Positions 17,183 to 26,081 of a stretch of 64,000 bases of DNA are shown here, in pieces. Made by a program: the position numbers and the translations under genes. The notes under the pieces are model-generated. The model was not told where the DNA came from and searched no databases. It worked only from the letters and a program-made list of their open reading frames with translations. Numbering within the stretch: position 1 is the stretch's first letter; each line of letters begins with the position of its first letter. Source of the DNA: Candidatus Xianfuyuplasma coldseepsis (GTDB lineage: Bacteria > Bacillota_I > Bacilli_A > Izemoplasmatales > Izemoplasmataceae); NCBI RefSeq assembly GCF_014023125.1, contig NZ_CP048914.1, forward strand, positions 1,764,698 to 1,828,697, read 5' to 3'.

Positions 17183-18058
17183 TTACACTCCTTTTTTGAA
17201 TATATTTTGGTTTAGTTTTAGTTCTGTTATAACGTCTTTGATGACGAATAAATCACGTTGAAATTCGTCAAATATATGTTGATCCAATTTGCGGAACATT
17301 TGAAGTTCAAATGTGTCCCGGAAATTGTTGATCCCAATATACAGGTGATTATCAATGAATGAGAAGCGAATGTTACCACGATTGTTTTTTTCAAAATCGA
17401 GCAATGCTTCCATAAAATGTGGCGTTAGGACATAAAATGCCGAATGATCGTTTGTCGCATAGGTCTTAAATTTTTTATTAAATGCAATACTCTCGAGTTG
17501 GACTTTGTTGTATCCCCGATTCACACGGGGTCTACCGTTTTCCAAAACTTGTAAAAATCCATCGAATGGTTTGTTGAAATCAAACACGAACACACGACCA
17601 AGGAAATACGTTTCGTAGTATACTCTTGTTCCGTTTTTGGTATGTTGAACGTGGCGTTCTTCCAGTTTGACATCGCTGGATATAAAATCGACACCTTCCA
17701 TCGAACCACTTAAGAAGTCTTCAGAATGAAAGCGATCAGCTCGTTTTAAGAATTCGGTCGAATACACCGCATTTTGGGAGAGCCCCCGATGCGGATCAAA
17801 GTGGCCATTATCAACAAATTGTTCGACAAGACTGGTGACGACTTGAACTTTGAATTGTTTACTGAGACGGTTGAATTCACTAAAACCGATTCCAGCTACA
17901 ATGAATCCGGCAATTCCTACAGGTATTGCAATGAAGATAAGAAATTCAATACCGGCGAGAAACAGCAAGACAGCAAGTATTATTAGTGCCCCACCAATGT
18001 AGACCTTTTTTTCACTCTTTGATTTTTTTGTAACGTATTGCTCTAAGTTTGTATTCAT
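17183..18058 (-). CDS. DUF3137 membrane protein
   Basis: A 291-aa protein matching the DUF3137 family by architecture: a short charged N-terminus, a tight pair of transmembrane helices (about 20-65, GGALIILAVLLFLAGIEFL then FIAIPVGIAGFIVAG), and a soluble domain with recognisable DYISS-like core (MEGVDFISSDVKLEERHVQ), YYETYFLGRVFVFDF, and the conserved segment FMEALLDFEKNNRGNIRFSF. The biochemical role of the family is not known. ATG 18058 follows AGGTGAAATAT; a GTG start nine bases upstream is less likely. A TATAAT box (18077-18082) lies just upstream. It is cotranscribed with lemA. Confidence 0.85.
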   Translation of the reverse strand: MNTNLEQYVTKKSKSEKKVYIGGALIILAVLLFLAGIEFLIFIAIPVGIAGFIVAGIGFSEFNRLSKQFKVQVVTSLVEQFVDNGHFDPHRGLSQNAVYSTEFLKRADRFHSEDFLSGSMEGVDFISSDVKLEERHVQHTKNGTRVYYETYFLGRVFVFDFNKPFDGFLQVLENGRPRVNRGYNKVQLESIAFNKKFKTYATNDHSAFYVLTPHFMEALLDFEKNNRGNIRFSFIDNHLYIGINNFRDTFELQMFRKLDQHIFDEFQRDLFVIKDVITELKLNQNIFKKGV

Positions 18059-18120
18059 ATATTTCACCTGTTATTTATTATACTCTATCCATACCATAAA
18101 TGAAACAAAATATCGTAACA

Positions 18121-19611
18121 TTACTTGAATTGGCGTGTCGCTTGAACGGCTTGAATCCACTTATGATAGAGTTTTGTCCGTTCAGCTTTAGTCATTGAAG
18201 GCTGAAATGTACGATTGGTTTGTTGTAAGGATGATAGTGATTTTATGGAGGAGAAGAATCCACTTTGTAAACCACTCATATAGGCTGCACCCAATGCTGT
18301 CGTTTCGTTAATTTCAGGACGAATAATCTCCAAATGGAGAAGATCACTTTGAAATTGCATCAGAAAGTTGTTAGCACTAGCTCCACCATCGACACGTAAA
18401 AACGTTGGTGTTATGCCCGATTCATCCATCATTACATCAATGACATCTTTGGTTTGATAAGCGAGACTCTCCAATGTTGCCCGGGTAATGTGTGCTTTTG
18501 ACGTTCCCCGAGTTAGACCGAACATCGCTCCTTTGGCATCTGTATCCCAATACGGTGTACCAAGACCAACAAAAGCAGGAACAACAACGACGCCATAGTT
18601 TGATGGCACACTGGTTGCCAATGCTTCGGATTCCGAAGCCTGATCGAAAAACTCTAATGCGTCGCGAAGCCACTGAATCGCACTTCCAGCCACAAACACA
18701 CTACCTTCAAGTGCATAGGTAACAGTTCCATTCATACTATAGGCAATTGTGGTTAATAAGCCTTTGTGGGATAACGTTGGTTTTGTACCGGTATTCATCA
18801 ACATGAAACAACCGGTACCATAGGTATTTTTTATGGATCCTTTTTCAAGACATAATTGTCCAAATAACGCGGCTTGTTGATCCCCTAAAATACCAGTGAT
18901 TGGTACGTTTTCACCGAAGAACGTTGCCGCGGTTGTATACCCGAACAAACTAGATGAATCACACACTTCAGGAAGGATATTTGGATGGATATCAAGGATG
19001 TGCAATAACTCGTCATCCCATTGTTGTTCAAATATGTTGTACAGCAATGTTCTTGAGGCATTGGTATGTTCGGTTTTGTGAACTTGTCCCCCAGTTAATT
19101 TATACAGTAACCATGTATCTACTGTTCCAAAACAAAGATTGCCATTTGCCATTAAGCCTTTTGCCCCAGGGACGTGATCGAGAATCCATCGAATCTTTGT
19201 ACCACTGAAATACGGATCAATCAACAATCCGGTTTTCTGGTGAAATATCTCTTCATAACCCTCTTCTTTTAGTGCATTGCAAATATCATTGGATTGTTTG
19301 GATTGCCAGACAATTGCTTTGTAAATCGGCTTTCCTGTTTGTCGATTCCATAAAATGGTGGTTTCGCGTTGATTGGTAATCCCAATACTTGCAATTTCAG
19401 ATGGTTGAATATCTGCTTGTAGCATACTGTCGGCCATTGTGGTTAGCACAGTGGACCAAATATCATACGCATTTTGCTCAACATAGTCTTCCTGTTCATA
19501 GATCATTGGTACCTCACGTTGACTTTGTGATACGATTTGACCTTCTTTATTGAAAATGATGCATCGTGATGATGTCGTACCTTGATCAATTGCTAAGACG
19601 TACTGTTTCAT
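18121..19611 (-). CDS. glpK: Glycerol kinase
   Basis: FGGY-family kinase that phosphorylates glycerol to glycerol-3-phosphate with ATP. The 496-aa product has AIDQGTTSSR at residues 7-16, the glycerol-binding ITNQRETTILW, the YKAIVWQ segment, GDQQAALFGQ and the FGGY signature-2 region (ALEGSVFVAGSAIQWLRD; LRVDGGASANNFLMQ). HKTEHTNASRTLLY, which in some Bacillota contains the PTS phosphorylation histidine, is present. ATG 19611 follows GAGGTGAGAGGA. No facilitator or glycerol-3-phosphate oxidase gene is adjacent. The divergent lipase-like hydrolase could supply glycerol. Confidence 0.96.
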   Translation of the reverse strand: MKQYVLAIDQGTTSSRCIIFNKEGQIVSQSQREVPMIYEQEDYVEQNAYDIWSTVLTTMADSMLQADIQPSEIASIGITNQRETTILWNRQTGKPIYKAIVWQSKQSNDICNALKEEGYEEIFHQKTGLLIDPYFSGTKIRWILDHVPGAKGLMANGNLCFGTVDTWLLYKLTGGQVHKTEHTNASRTLLYNIFEQQWDDELLHILDIHPNILPEVCDSSSLFGYTTAATFFGENVPITGILGDQQAALFGQLCLEKGSIKNTYGTGCFMLMNTGTKPTLSHKGLLTTIAYSMNGTVTYALEGSVFVAGSAIQWLRDALEFFDQASESEALATSVPSNYGVVVVPAFVGLGTPYWDTDAKGAMFGLTRGTSKAHITRATLESLAYQTKDVIDVMMDESGITPTFLRVDGGASANNFLMQFQSDLLHLEIIRPEINETTALGAAYMSGLQSGFFSSIKSLSSLQQTNRTFQPSMTKAERTKLYHKWIQAVQATRQFK

Positions 19612-19705
19612 TCCTCTCACCTCATTACCATTTTATCAAAATTTGACGAATATTTAAATTGGATTTTCGATTATATGGTATAATGGTTTTAAGGGGGCGA
19701 TGGAA

Positions 19706-20635
19706 ATGAAAAAAGAATTTACGTTAGTAGACCCGTATGAACATGAACTACATGTCTATTTATGGGAAACGAACGCAACAAAACCCAAAGGTGTTGTACA
19801 GCTAATTCATGGTGCTGGGGAATACTGTGAACGATATGACCACTTTGCGAAGTATCTCAATGATGAAGGATTCCATGTGATTGGCAATGATCATTTGGGA
19901 CATGGAAAAACATCAACTGATCTCAGCAAAGTGTACTTTGATTCATCCATTGGTTTTCATAAAGTCTATGAAGGTGTTAAAACCGTACGGGATTACATTG
20001 AAGAACATTATCCAAAACATCTGGTTATTATGTTTGCTCATTCGATGGGTTCATTGATTGGACGTTATGCAATGTTATACGATCACAATCGTTATAATAT
20101 GGCCATTTTCAGTGGGACAGGAACCTTTAGTAAATGGTCGATATTATTTGGTAAAATTGTGGCAAACATTATTATCCGTCTCAAAGGCGATCAATACGTC
20201 AGTCCATGGTTTAATGATGTGGTTATGGGTTCACATATTCGCGATTTACAGCGAAAGGGTCTTATCAATCGCCGCATTGAATGGATATCACAAGATCCAC
20301 AAATACAGCGAGCCTTTGAAGAAGATAAATATTGTGGTATACCATTCACCATTGGCGCGCAACGAGACATGTTAAACTTTATTCCCGAAATTCAAGATAA
20401 AAAGAAAATTAAGGACAGTGCCTCTTCTACTGCAATCTACTTCATTAACGGGGATACTGATCCCCTCGGACATTATGGTGAAGATATAAAGAAACTATAC
20501 AATCACTATCATGATGCGGGATACTCCAATGTAAAATACAGTGTCTTCAACAATACACGGCACGAAATCATTAACTCGTTTGAGAAAGATCATCACTATA
20601 AAGTAATTACCGATTGGATTAAACGAAATCTTTAA
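19706..20635 (+). CDS. Alpha/beta hydrolase, monoacylglycerol-lipase-like
   Basis: Predicted cytosolic serine hydrolase of the S33/hydrolase_4 (lysophospholipase, monoacylglycerol lipase) group, 309 aa. The oxyanion-hole motif is IHGAGEY, the nucleophile elbow AHSMGS places Ser113, the acid is Asp252 in NGDTDPLG and the base His286 in NTRHEI; the NDHLGHGKT segment is typical of the family. ATG 19706 has AAGGGGG at good spacing, while ATG 19700 is too close to it. An extended -10 TGGTATAAT lies upstream. Divergent from glpK, which suggests, but does not prove, a glyceride substrate. It shares a bidirectional terminator with the downstream peptidase gene. Confidence 0.85.
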   Translation: MKKEFTLVDPYEHELHVYLWETNATKPKGVVQLIHGAGEYCERYDHFAKYLNDEGFHVIGNDHLGHGKTSTDLSKVYFDSSIGFHKVYEGVKTVRDYIEEHYPKHLVIMFAHSMGSLIGRYAMLYDHNRYNMAIFSGTGTFSKWSILFGKIVANIIIRLKGDQYVSPWFNDVVMGSHIRDLQRKGLINRRIEWISQDPQIQRAFEEDKYCGIPFTIGAQRDMLNFIPEIQDKKKIKDSASSTAIYFINGDTDPLGHYGEDIKKLYNHYHDAGYSNVKYSVFNNTRHEIINSFEKDHHYKVITDWIKRNL

Positions 20636-20662
20636 AAAAAAGACGATTATTCGTCTTTTTTT
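20635..20662. terminator. Bidirectional terminator between hydrolase and M16 peptidase genes
   Basis: Core stem AGACGA/TCGTCT extended by A- and T-runs on both sides. Confidence 0.9.
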
Positions 20663-21933
20663 GTTGGCACAATAATACTTTCTGAATGATAGCTCGTATC
20701 ATTGATAATAGCGAGCATATGATAGACATCCTCAATCGTAATATCTTCCGCAATCGTTAGAACTTCGAACAAGTCTCCATCTAACATGTGATATTTGGTA
20801 AACTGATTGGCAATATATTCTAAACTGTTCAGTGCTTGAATGAAGTTCCCAATGATTAAACGTTTTGTCCGTTTGAATTGAACCACATCAACACCAGTCT
20901 CAACCGTCGTTGATAAAAGCGATTTGATTTCGTTGATAAATCGATTTGGATCTTTTGTTTGAGAACCAAATAACAAGTAACCATAATCTTTCTCGATCGA
21001 GACATCAACACCGAAGGAATCATTGATAACACCACGTTCTATCAGCTGTTGATAATTGTGAGTGCTCTTTCCAACTAGTAAATCAAGAAGGATGGAGAAT
21101 GTCAGTTCGTGCTGCATCAATGGTTTTTTGGGAAACGTACTAGTGGGTAATTTGATTGCAAATAATGCATTGGACATATGGACGTCCATTTCTTGGAGAA
21201 TGGATGATTGAAAAACGGTTTGTGGTTCTTTGATATCCTCTACGTGTGGTTTCGTTGCGGATGTTTCGACGATGGGGTCGACTTTTTGTAACTCAGAAAA
21301 CAGGTTTTGTACATGGACATTTCCAGTGATAAACAACACCATTTCCTGCGGATTATAGTAGGCTTGATGAACATCTTCTAGAATTTCTTTATGAATCGTA
21401 TTGATCGATTCTGGTGTTCCCAAAATTTCTTCACGGACGGGATGCTCATGGAACATGCTCTTTAATGCATTCATATAGATAACAGTGTTGGAATCGTCTT
21501 CATACATATTGATTTCTTGGATAATGATTGGTTTTTCTTTTTCCACGCCTTCTTCTGTGAAGTGAGGATGAAATACAAATTGAAGTAATAAGGTGATGCA
21601 TTCGATTAGATGATCGGTTGTATGAAACAAATACGTCGTTTTTGAGTTCATTGTGAAGGCGTTGACATTTGCCCCAAGTAAAGCGAATTGTTGTGATACA
21701 TCCAACCCATCTTGTTCAAATAGTTTGTGTTCTAGAAAATGGGCCATTCCTGCCGGAATCGAATGAATGTTGCCATCTTTCTCATAGGTAGTAGTTGTTG
21801 ATCCAAGTGGTGTGGATAATGTTACATAGGTTTTGTGATACCCTTTTTTAGGTACAATAAATACCTGTAAACCACTCGGTAACGTGTCTTTATACACCGT
21901 TTCCTTAATCGATTCATACGTGTACTTAGTCAT
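20647..21933 (-). CDS. M16 metallopeptidase, catalytic partner (YmfH-like)
   Basis: Insulinase-type zinc peptidase, 428 aa, with the inverted zinc motif HFLEH at residues 65-69 inside GMAHFLEHKLFE, and a downstream glutamate candidate in the IIQEINMYEDD helix. The C-terminal half forms the second M16 lobe. It is the Bacillus YmfH-like member of a two-gene pair in which one subunit is catalytic. The frame can be extended to 21984, but ATG 21933 follows GAGGTGAATCAC and overlaps the upstream partner's stop by only eight bases. Substrate unknown. Confidence 0.9.
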   Translation of the reverse strand: MTKYTYESIKETVYKDTLPSGLQVFIVPKKGYHKTYVTLSTPLGSTTTTYEKDGNIHSIPAGMAHFLEHKLFEQDGLDVSQQFALLGANVNAFTMNSKTTYLFHTTDHLIECITLLLQFVFHPHFTEEGVEKEKPIIIQEINMYEDDSNTVIYMNALKSMFHEHPVREEILGTPESINTIHKEILEDVHQAYYNPQEMVLFITGNVHVQNLFSELQKVDPIVETSATKPHVEDIKEPQTVFQSSILQEMDVHMSNALFAIKLPTSTFPKKPLMQHELTFSILLDLLVGKSTHNYQQLIERGVINDSFGVDVSIEKDYGYLLFGSQTKDPNRFINEIKSLLSTTVETGVDVVQFKRTKRLIIGNFIQALNSLEYIANQFTKYHMLDGDLFEVLTIAEDITIEDVYHMLAIINDTSYHSESIIVPTKKDE

Positions 21934-23182
21934 GTGATTCACCTCGTAGTAAGAACGTTGTATCCAGTTGTAATTGTGAGGCAATACGGGTAATATCTGC
22001 TTTGGAGACCGATTTGATTTTGGCGATTAGTTCTTCGGGATTAAACGTCCGATGAAACAGCGCTAAATGATGGATTCTGGAGCAGATTGAACTACTGGAA
22101 TCAAGACTCTGATAGAAATTTGAAATAAGAATGGTTTTTGTGATGTGTAAAATTTCATCCGTAAAATCACCTTTTTGGATGGAAGACACTATCGCATTAA
22201 TTTCCGTTTGAACTTCATCATAGTCCAATTCATTGATCCCTGCATAAACATATAAACTCCCTTTATACTGATCATAACTACTACCGATGAAGTATACTTT
22301 ATTCAGTTCTTCACGAATTCGCTTAAAGAGGATGCTTTCAGCATGACCACCCAACATCATCGATCCTACTATAGCTGCATAGTAATCAGGTTCTAAATAG
22401 TGTATTGGCCATTGATAACCCCATACTAGTTTTGCCTGTTTAACGCTTTGCGTTTCGACAAGGTGTTGTGGCTGTATTCGCTTGGCACGACTATAATCAA
22501 TCGGCATCAGGTCGATCATTCTGGATGAAAATGGAAAGTATGTGTCAATCAATCGAGTCATATAATCGACATTCACATCACCAACCACACTGATGGATAT
22601 TGCATCTTGACGAAGCATGTTATCGTATGCATGAATCACATCTTCTAATCGTAACGTCTCTAAATCTTCGGCGACACCAAGTGCTTCTAACTGATATAAG
22701 TCGTCAAAAAACATCGCTTTGCGAATTTCTTGAAAACTATAGCGCATCTTGTTGTCATAAATACTGATAAAATATTCTTCAAGTAGGCGTTTTTCTTCAT
22801 CAAATATGGTTTGCTCAAAGCGGGGATGAAAGATAATATCACCTAGAAACGCAACCACTGAATCCAATAAATTCGTCTGATCAATGGCAAAATCGTTATG
22901 AATAAATGTGATATCAAACGTGAGTTCTTGAGCCAATCCAGTCTTTTTAACACCGGACTGAAACGATGCACCATACATGCTTTCCAATTTGATTTGAATG
23001 TCACGTCTCGTTGGATACGATGCACTTACCGCGCGAAGAAGGTATGGAATCATAGCTCGTGCTGTGACATCATCACGTTGAAACAACCGTGAAAAGACCA
23101 GTTGAATTTTCACGGTTTTAAATTTTGTGGTGTGGGCTACATTTAGGGTATAACCCGGTTGTTTCTCATGTGTAATCTTCAT
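21926..23182 (-). CDS. M16 peptidase-like non-catalytic partner (YmfF-like)
   Basis: A 418-aa M16-fold protein equivalent to Bacillus YmfF. Where the zinc motif should be, the sequence reads IPYLLRAVSASYPTRRD, so HXXEH is absent and the protein is probably a pseudo-peptidase subunit. It retains the fold landmarks SMYGASF, the EEKRLLEEYF helix and VVGDVN. The downstream gene overlaps by 8 nt, consistent with a heterodimer made from one message, as for processing-peptidase alpha/beta pairs. ATG 23182 is favoured by AGGATGG spacing; ATG 23191 is an alternative. Confidence 0.88.
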   Translation of the reverse strand: MKITHEKQPGYTLNVAHTTKFKTVKIQLVFSRLFQRDDVTARAMIPYLLRAVSASYPTRRDIQIKLESMYGASFQSGVKKTGLAQELTFDITFIHNDFAIDQTNLLDSVVAFLGDIIFHPRFEQTIFDEEKRLLEEYFISIYDNKMRYSFQEIRKAMFFDDLYQLEALGVAEDLETLRLEDVIHAYDNMLRQDAISISVVGDVNVDYMTRLIDTYFPFSSRMIDLMPIDYSRAKRIQPQHLVETQSVKQAKLVWGYQWPIHYLEPDYYAAIVGSMMLGGHAESILFKRIREELNKVYFIGSSYDQYKGSLYVYAGINELDYDEVQTEINAIVSSIQKGDFTDEILHITKTILISNFYQSLDSSSSICSRIHHLALFHRTFNPEELIAKIKSVSKADITRIASQLQLDTTFLLRGESHD

Positions 23183-23194
23183 ATGTACCATCCT

Positions 23195-23217
23195 AAAAAA
23201 GAGCCAAAGCTCTTTTT
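23195..23217 (-). terminator. Terminator after deoD
   Basis: Stem AAAAAGAGC/GCTCTTTTT with 4-nt loop. It ends the YczE-YczE-deoC-deoD transcript just before the M16 pair. Confidence 0.9.
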
Positions 23218-23226
23218 ATACGTTGT

Positions 23227-23934
23227 TTATTCGGCTAATCCTAAAGCAATGTCCATCATTCTTGTAAATGCATTTTGACGTTCCTCTGCACTGGTTTCCT
23301 CTTGTGTAACGATATTATCGGAAACCGTTAGCAAACACGCAGCATTTTTACCAAGAACGTTGGCATTGTGGAACAACGCAAAGGATTCCATTTCAACAGC
23401 AATACAACCGTGCTGATCACGAATTTGCTCGTATTCTCCTGCGTTTTGACGATAGAATACGTCACTGGAATGAATCGTTCCTTTATGAACAGGAATTTGC
23501 AACGACTTAGCAACTTGTTCAATTGCTGCATTTAAGCTTGCACTTGGATAGGTTGTATCAATCTCATGTCCTGCCTGGGTTTGGGCATAGGTGGATTCGC
23601 TCCATGCTTTGTCAACTAGGACAACATCGTATAAATCTAAATCTGCGGTATAGGCCCCGCAACTCCCGATGCGGACGATATTGTCAATATCGTAAAATTT
23701 GAACAACTCATAACTATAAATTCCAATACTTGGCATACCCATACCACTACCCATAACACTGATTCGTTTTCCTTTGTAGGTTCCGGTATATCCAAACATA
23801 TTTCGAACGGTATTGAACTGCTCAACATTATCTAAATAGGTATCGGCAATGAATTTTGCACGTAGCGGATCGCCGGGCATTAATACTGTCTTTGCTATTT
23901 GATTGTTATCTGCGCTTATATGTGGTGTACCCAT
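23227..23934 (-). CDS. deoD: Purine-nucleoside phosphorylase, DeoD type
   Basis: Hexameric phosphorylase cleaving purine (deoxy)nucleosides to base plus (deoxy)ribose-1-phosphate. The 235-aa product shows PHISADNNQIAKTVLMPGDP with the phosphate-binding PGDPLRAK, MGSGMGMPS, RIGSCGAY, and the substrate-binding VEMESFALF near 180 followed by LLTVSDN with the catalytic aspartate. ATG 23934 follows AGGAGGTTATTGT. It lies 11 nt after deoC and ends at a strong terminator, the last gene of the YczE-YczE-deoC-deoD operon. Confidence 0.96.
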   Translation of the reverse strand: MGTPHISADNNQIAKTVLMPGDPLRAKFIADTYLDNVEQFNTVRNMFGYTGTYKGKRISVMGSGMGMPSIGIYSYELFKFYDIDNIVRIGSCGAYTADLDLYDVVLVDKAWSESTYAQTQAGHEIDTTYPSASLNAAIEQVAKSLQIPVHKGTIHSSDVFYRQNAGEYEQIRDQHGCIAVEMESFALFHNANVLGKNAACLLTVSDNIVTQEETSAEERQNAFTRMMDIALGLAE

Positions 23935-23945
23935 ACAATAACCTC

Positions 23946-24605
23946 CTAATAATCACTATCTGAAACTTGTCCTTGAACAAGTTTAACGCCACTACTGGTC
24001 CCAATCCGGCTTGCCCCAGCGGTAACCATTGTCGCCACATCTTCGGCGCTGCGGACACCGCCAGAAGCTTTCACTTCACGATCGTGGAACACGGATTTCA
24101 TAATTTTTATGTCTTCTTCTAATGCACCAGCTGTACCAAATCCAGTACTGGTTTTTACAAAGTCAGCATTTGCTTGATAACAAGCTTCAGTTGCTGCTTT
24201 GATTTCATCTTTTGTTAAATAACATGTTTCCAATATGACTTTTAACGTATGGCCCTTACAAGCTTCTTTAACTGCTTGTACTTCGTTGGTAATATACGCA
24301 TAATCCTGTTCCTTCACTTTACCAATGTTTAGTACCATATCAATCTCATCGGCCCCGTTTTTAATCGCATTGGTGGTTTCAAACACTTTTGTTTCTATGG
24401 TGTTTGCTCCTAAGGGGAATCCAATAACGGTACAGACAAGAACGTCGCTATCCGCTAAATCTTTTGCGGCTTTCTCAACCCAAAATGGATTGACGCATAC
24501 ACTTTTGAAGTGATATTCTTTCGCTTCTTGAATTAAGCTATTAATCTCCGTACTTGTACCAAAGGCTTTTAAGTACGTGTGATCAATCATTTTGTTGATG
24601 TTCAT
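23946..24605 (-). CDS. deoC: Deoxyribose-phosphate aldolase
   Basis: Class I aldolase splitting 2-deoxyribose-5-phosphate to acetaldehyde and glyceraldehyde-3-phosphate, the last step of deoxynucleoside catabolism. The 219-aa protein has MIDHTYLKA at the N-terminus, [11 protein letters not shown], the proton-relay ILETCYL, the Schiff-base lysine in FVKTSTGF, and [10 protein letters not shown] with GTSSGV binding the phosphate. ATG 24605 lies 23 nt inside the 3' end of the upstream membrane-protein gene, with AAAGGATTGG as ribosome site. In-frame TTG/ATG upstream would lengthen the overlap. Followed by deoD. Confidence 0.96.
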   Translation of the reverse strand: MNINKMIDHTYLKAFGTSTEINSLIQEAKEYHFKSVCVNPFWVEKAAKDLADSDVLVCTVIGFPLGANTIETKVFETTNAIKNGADEIDMVLNIGKVKEQDYAYITNEVQAVKEACKGHTLKVILETCYLTKDEIKAATEACYQANADFVKTSTGFGTAGALEEDIKIMKSVFHDREVKASGGVRSAEDVATMVTAGASRIGTSSGVKLVQGQVSDSDY

Positions 24606-25281
24606 AAATTCCAATCCTTTCAAATATTGTTAAGTACATCGAAATAAGTACGCCAACCATCAAACTAAAGATGATGGTTCCAACTCCAAATTTCCCGAGA
24701 CCAATTCCAGCAATGGAACCGATTAGAAAAGCAAGAAGTACAACAGTTACTTCTATTATAGCACGAATAAAGGCAAGTCTTGACGATTTTAATTTATACA
24801 AGACCGCAAGCATGAATTGATCGTAGACACCGGCTGGAAGCGTGGTGACGATCATTAAACTTCCACCAAGAGGAAGTAAGAACAAGCCACCGATGTATCC
24901 GGCAATGTGATGCCATGTTTCAGTGTATAAAACACCATCAAAGATGTAGAGATTAAAGAGATTGATTAGTAACGCTGTCGTGATGATCGGAACAATCATA
25001 ACAACATACGACCACCGTTTATATAGTATGATGGTTAACAACATTGTTGTTGATGCTGTCAAGGCATTCGCTAATCCCATTGACATGAATGAAATCGCAT
25101 GCGTTAGGGCATAATGCAGTGTATCCCAACTACTCATGCCAATATTACTGCGAATCATCAAACTTACGCCAACCCCAATCACAATCATACCAACAATGTA
25201 GGTGGAAATCCGTCCAATCGTTAGTTTGTTGCGGATTTCTTGCAATTCTTCACGCAAAATAACCGTTCGTAGATTACTCAT
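24583..25281 (-). CDS. YczE/YitT-like integral membrane protein, copy 2
   Basis: A 232-aa five- or six-helix membrane protein similar in pattern to the YczE/YyaS/YitT group: N-terminal [29 protein letters not shown], in which the [11 protein letters not shown] loop is the family hallmark, and later [18 protein letters not shown] and [19 protein letters not shown]. Function of the family is unsettled. It overlaps the paralogue upstream by 8 nt and deoC downstream by 23 nt, so it is embedded in the deo operon. A role in moving a nucleoside-pathway metabolite is an inference from context only. Confidence 0.8.
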   Translation of the reverse strand: MSNLRTVILREELQEIRNKLTIGRISTYIVGMIVIGVGVSLMIRSNIGMSSWDTLHYALTHAISFMSMGLANALTASTTMLLTIILYKRWSYVVMIVPIITTALLINLFNLYIFDGVLYTETWHHIAGYIGGLFLLPLGGSLMIVTTLPAGVYDQFMLAVLYKLKSSRLAFIRAIIEVTVVLLAFLIGSIAGIGLGKFGVGTIIFSLMVGVLISMYLTIFERIGIYEHQQND

Positions 25282-25987
25282 GTTTTTGCACCTTCAGCAA
25301 ATGAAACCATAGTCCCATAATTGAAGTAAAGAAAATGGTGAACAGTAAACTCCCGTAGTTCACCGAACCGAGATGACCGGCGGTATTGAAAAACGTTAAA
25401 TATCCAAATAATGTACCAATCAGTAACCCGAGTAGTTCAATTCCTAAGCGGACAAAGGTGATTTTACGAGTATGGAATATATCCATAAACATCAACATCC
25501 ACTCATCAAATACAAAGGCAGGGAATGCGGATTTTACCACCAACGTTAACCCGAGAGGAAGAATGAATGAACCAATTATAAAGAAGATGTATTGCCATAA
25601 TGTCGCCGATCCAATCATCACGGACGTTGTCCAGAAACCAACACCTGCAATCCGGTCTTTAAAGATTACTAAATTCCAGAAATCAATCGATAGAAAGACC
25701 AAACCGATGGGAATCAGCATAAATAAGTAGCGTGTGTCTTTTCGATATAGTATTACCATTGTCATTACGAGGATACTAACAACAAACGACATCATTCCAA
25801 TAGTTACCCATGACGCCCCAACGACAATATTCATAAACGAACGAAGATTGATGGTTACCGTATCCCAAGCACCAACGCCGAGATTGGAGGCATTCATAAT
25901 GTTCACACCAAGACCAATGACAATAAAACCAAGTACATAGTACATGATTCGAGTCCGTTTTGCATGTATAGTTGCTTGTGCTTCCAT
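25274..25987 (-). CDS. YczE/YitT-like integral membrane protein, copy 1
   Basis: A 237-aa membrane protein with the same plan as the following gene: GFIVIGLGVNIMNASNLGVGAWDTVTINL at the N-terminus, the paired LPLGLTLVVKSAFPAFVFDEWMLMFMDIF segment, and LLIGTLFGYLTFFN near the end. The ASNLGVGAWDT loop matches the [10 protein letters not shown] loop of copy 2, so the pair is a tandem duplication that has diverged widely and may form a heterodimer. ATG 25987 follows GGAGGATGAACT. It is the first gene after the promoter at 26024-26052. Confidence 0.8.
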   Translation of the reverse strand: MEAQATIHAKRTRIMYYVLGFIVIGLGVNIMNASNLGVGAWDTVTINLRSFMNIVVGASWVTIGMMSFVVSILVMTMVILYRKDTRYLFMLIPIGLVFLSIDFWNLVIFKDRIAGVGFWTTSVMIGSATLWQYIFFIIGSFILPLGLTLVVKSAFPAFVFDEWMLMFMDIFHTRKITFVRLGIELLGLLIGTLFGYLTFFNTAGHLGSVNYGSLLFTIFFTSIMGLWFHLLKVQKHE

Positions 25988-26023
25988 AGTTCATCCTCCA
26001 TGGGTTTCATAAGACCACATTAC

Positions 26024-26052
26024 ATTGTACTCTTTATAAGGGGTAAATTCAA
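26024..26052 (-). promoter_or_regulatory. Promoter of the YczE-YczE-deoC-deoD operon
   Basis: Minus strand TTGAAT, 17-nt spacer, TACAAT. The -35 abuts the T-run of the ileS terminator. Confidence 0.75.
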
Positions 26053-26081
26053 CAAAAAAAGGTCTGAAAATCAGACCTTTT
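26052..26081 (-). terminator. Terminator after ileS
   Basis: Stem AAAAGGTCTGA/TCAGACCTTTT, 3-nt loop, T-run on the minus strand, overlapping the ileS stop. Confidence 0.93.
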
